Source of the DNA: Candidatus Aminicenantota bacterium
GTDB taxonomy: Bacteria; Acidobacteriota; Aminicenantia; UBA2199
Direction of reading: 5' to 3'
DNA length: 6,906 bases
Assembly: GCA_026393775.1 (NCBI GenBank)
Contig: JAPKZM010000029.1
Coordinates: 1-6,906, forward strand
The notes under the pieces: model-generated
What the model saw: the letters and a program-made list of their open reading frames with translations, nothing else
The model's database searches: none
Told to the model about the DNA's origin: nothing
Made by a program: the position numbers and the translations under genes
Part shown: in pieces, positions 6,381-6,906 of the stretch
How the letters are laid out: each line of letters begins with the position of its first letter
Position numbering within the stretch: position 1 is the first letter of the stretch

Positions 6381-6409
6381 ATCTTAACAAATAAGGTCAT
6401 ACATGTCAA
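6381..6409 (-). promoter_or_regulatory. Strong sigma-70-like promoter for metK-ahcY
   Basis: On the minus strand there is a perfect TTGACA (6404-6409), a 17-bp spacer and TAAGAT (6381-6386; 4 of 6 matches to TATAAT). An extended -10 TGT directly precedes the -10 box (6387-6389). The predicted start is near 6374, leaving a leader of about 33 nt to the ATG at 6341. Confidence 0.7.
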
Positions 6410-6437
6410 TTGAAATCGTGATGGGTGATAATATTAT
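6410..6437 (+). promoter_or_regulatory. Possible second, distal promoter toward the M48 gene
   Basis: TTGAAA (6410-6415; 5 of 6 matches) is followed by a 16-bp spacer and TATTAT (6432-6437; 5 of 6 matches). Its -35 box abuts the metK -35 box with no base between them, and its -10 box lies inside the 20-bp near-palindrome at 6423-6442. It would give a leader of about 135 nt for the M48 gene. The region is AT-rich, so chance matches are a real risk. Confidence 0.35.
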
Positions 6438-6442
6438 TGCCC
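6423..6442. repeat. 20-bp near-perfect inverted repeat, candidate operator
   Basis: GGGTGATAATATTATTGCCC has two 10-bp arms with no spacer: 8 of 10 positions pair, and the two inner mismatches are T-G oppositions. The central ten bases (6428-6437) are a perfect palindrome. It lies between the metK and M48 promoters and covers a possible plus-strand -10 box. A dimeric regulator site is plausible, but I do not recognise the consensus. Confidence 0.4.
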
Positions 6443-6512
6443 AATGGAATGCATAAAAACTTGAGCCAGCGATTTCTCTTTCAGCACAATCCATATATCA
6501 TTTCAACAAAAA

Positions 6513-6541
6513 TAGAAAAATATATTTATTTATGCTATAAA
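6513..6541 (+). promoter_or_regulatory. Extended -10 promoter for the M48 peptidase gene
   Basis: TAGAAA (6513-6518; 4 of 6 matches to TTGACA), a 17-bp spacer and TATAAA (6536-6541; 5 of 6 matches to TATAAT) are preceded by an extended -10 TGC at 6533-6535. The predicted start is near 6548, giving a leader of about 32 nt that contains a strong AGGAGG. Confidence 0.5.
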
Positions 6542-6567
6542 AATGCAAGACTCGATTCTACGGCTAG

Positions 6568-6573
6568 AGGAGG
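6568..6573 (+). promoter_or_regulatory. Ribosome binding site of the M48 peptidase gene
   Basis: A perfect AGGAGG ends six bases before the ATG at 6580-6582 and fixes that start codon. Confidence 0.85.
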
Positions 6574-6579
6574 GACCGC

Positions 6580-6906
6580 ATGGCAAAAATTAAAAGAATT
6601 ATCTGGACCATTTTAACCCTGGCGGCAATCCTGGTGGTTGTGGCCTGCGCGATCAATCCGGTCAGCGGCAAAAGGGAACTGATGTTCTTTTCGGAAAAGC
6701 AAGAGATCGCCATGGGCCAGGAGACCGACCAGCAGATCCGGCAGCAGTTCGGGATCTACGAAAGTAAGGGGTTGTATGAATATATCAACGGCGTCGGCCA
6801 GAAGATGGTGCCTTATTCGCACCGCCCCAACCTGAAATACCACTTCGCAGTCCTGGACACGTCGGTGGTCAATGCCTTCGCCGCCCCCGGAGGCTACATT
6901 TACGTC
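6580..6906 (+). CDS. M48-family zinc metallopeptidase, predicted lipoprotein (N-terminal part)
   Basis: The frame is open from the ATG at 6580 to the window edge, giving 109 residues without a stop. A short basic N-terminus (MAKIKR) and a hydrophobic stretch (7-22) end in a lipobox-like VVAC with Cys23, so the protein is probably a lipid-anchored envelope protein. The sequence NPVSGKRELMFFSEKQEIAM (26-45) and NAFAAPGGYIYV (98-109) are hallmarks of M48 peptidases of the Oma1/BepA/LoiP type. In that family the HExxH zinc motif comes shortly after the second segment, just beyond this window, so activity cannot be judged here. Such enzymes degrade or process misfolded outer-membrane or periplasmic proteins. 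The start is supported by AGGAGG six bases upstream. The gene is divergent from metK and shares a 238-bp regulatory gap with it; no functional link is evident. Confidence 0.92.
   Translation, partial: MAKIKRIIWTILTLAAILVVVACAINPVSGKRELMFFSEKQEIAMGQETDQQIRQQFGIYESKGLYEYINGVGQKMVPYSHRPNLKYHFAVLDTSVVNAFAAPGGYIYV

Noticed and set aside
6342..6579. SAM or SAH riboswitch upstream of metK
   Set aside because: No conserved SAM-I core, SAM-II pseudoknot sequence or SMK box was seen, and the predicted leader is too short.
6425..6616. Possible small plus-strand gene of 63 codons in the metK/M48 gap
   Set aside because: It has no ribosome binding site, overlaps the M48 promoter, ribosome site and start in another frame, and its protein looks like random AT-rich translation.

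Overview
The window is a gene-dense bacterial chromosome segment with eight protein genes in two divergent and one convergent arrangement. The genes are long, uninterrupted and separated by short gaps. I see no insertion sequences, phage genes, CRISPR arrays, tRNAs or rRNAs. The gene families are common to diderm and deep-branching environmental bacteria. A membrane-anchored M48 metallopeptidase, an RpfG-like REC/HD-GYP regulator and the long-form S-adenosylhomocysteinase together would fit Acidobacteriota, Aminicenantes-like or deltaproteobacteria-like lineages. That placement is an inference of low certainty.

Layout. At the left edge, positions 1-897 hold a minus-strand gene that runs off the window. 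It encodes a soluble, probably helical protein I do not recognise. A 100-bp divergent gap follows, with one promoter-like element facing each way. To its right lies a tight plus-strand cluster: an RsbW/SpoIIAB-type serine kinase-fold anti-sigma regulator, tsaB (tRNA t6A modification) and rimI (ribosomal protein S18 acetyltransferase). These three genes overlap end to start. rimI meets the next gene tail to tail, and the two stop codons share the bases TTAA.

From 6341 down to 2563 the minus strand carries metK (SAM synthetase), ahcY (S-adenosylhomocysteinase) and a REC-HD-GYP response regulator (predicted c-di-GMP phosphodiesterase). metK and ahcY are 21 bp apart and form the core of the activated methyl cycle: MetK makes SAM, methyltransferases turn it into SAH, and AhcY clears SAH to homocysteine and adenosine. 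The regulator follows after about 95 bp with no recognisable terminator, so it may be read from the same transcript. At the right edge, after a 238-bp AT-rich divergent regulatory region, a plus-strand M48 metallopeptidase lipoprotein gene begins and leaves the window before its HExxH zinc site.

Most of the window is ordinary housekeeping content. The less ordinary points are the divergent gap at 898-997, where both genes appear to be transcribed as leaderless mRNAs; the compact metK/M48 intergenic region with abutting -35 boxes and a 20-bp near-palindrome; the c-di-GMP phosphodiesterase behind the methyl-cycle genes; the anti-sigma gene translationally coupled to tsaB; and the unrecognised protein at the left edge. 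I found no convincing new multi-gene system.
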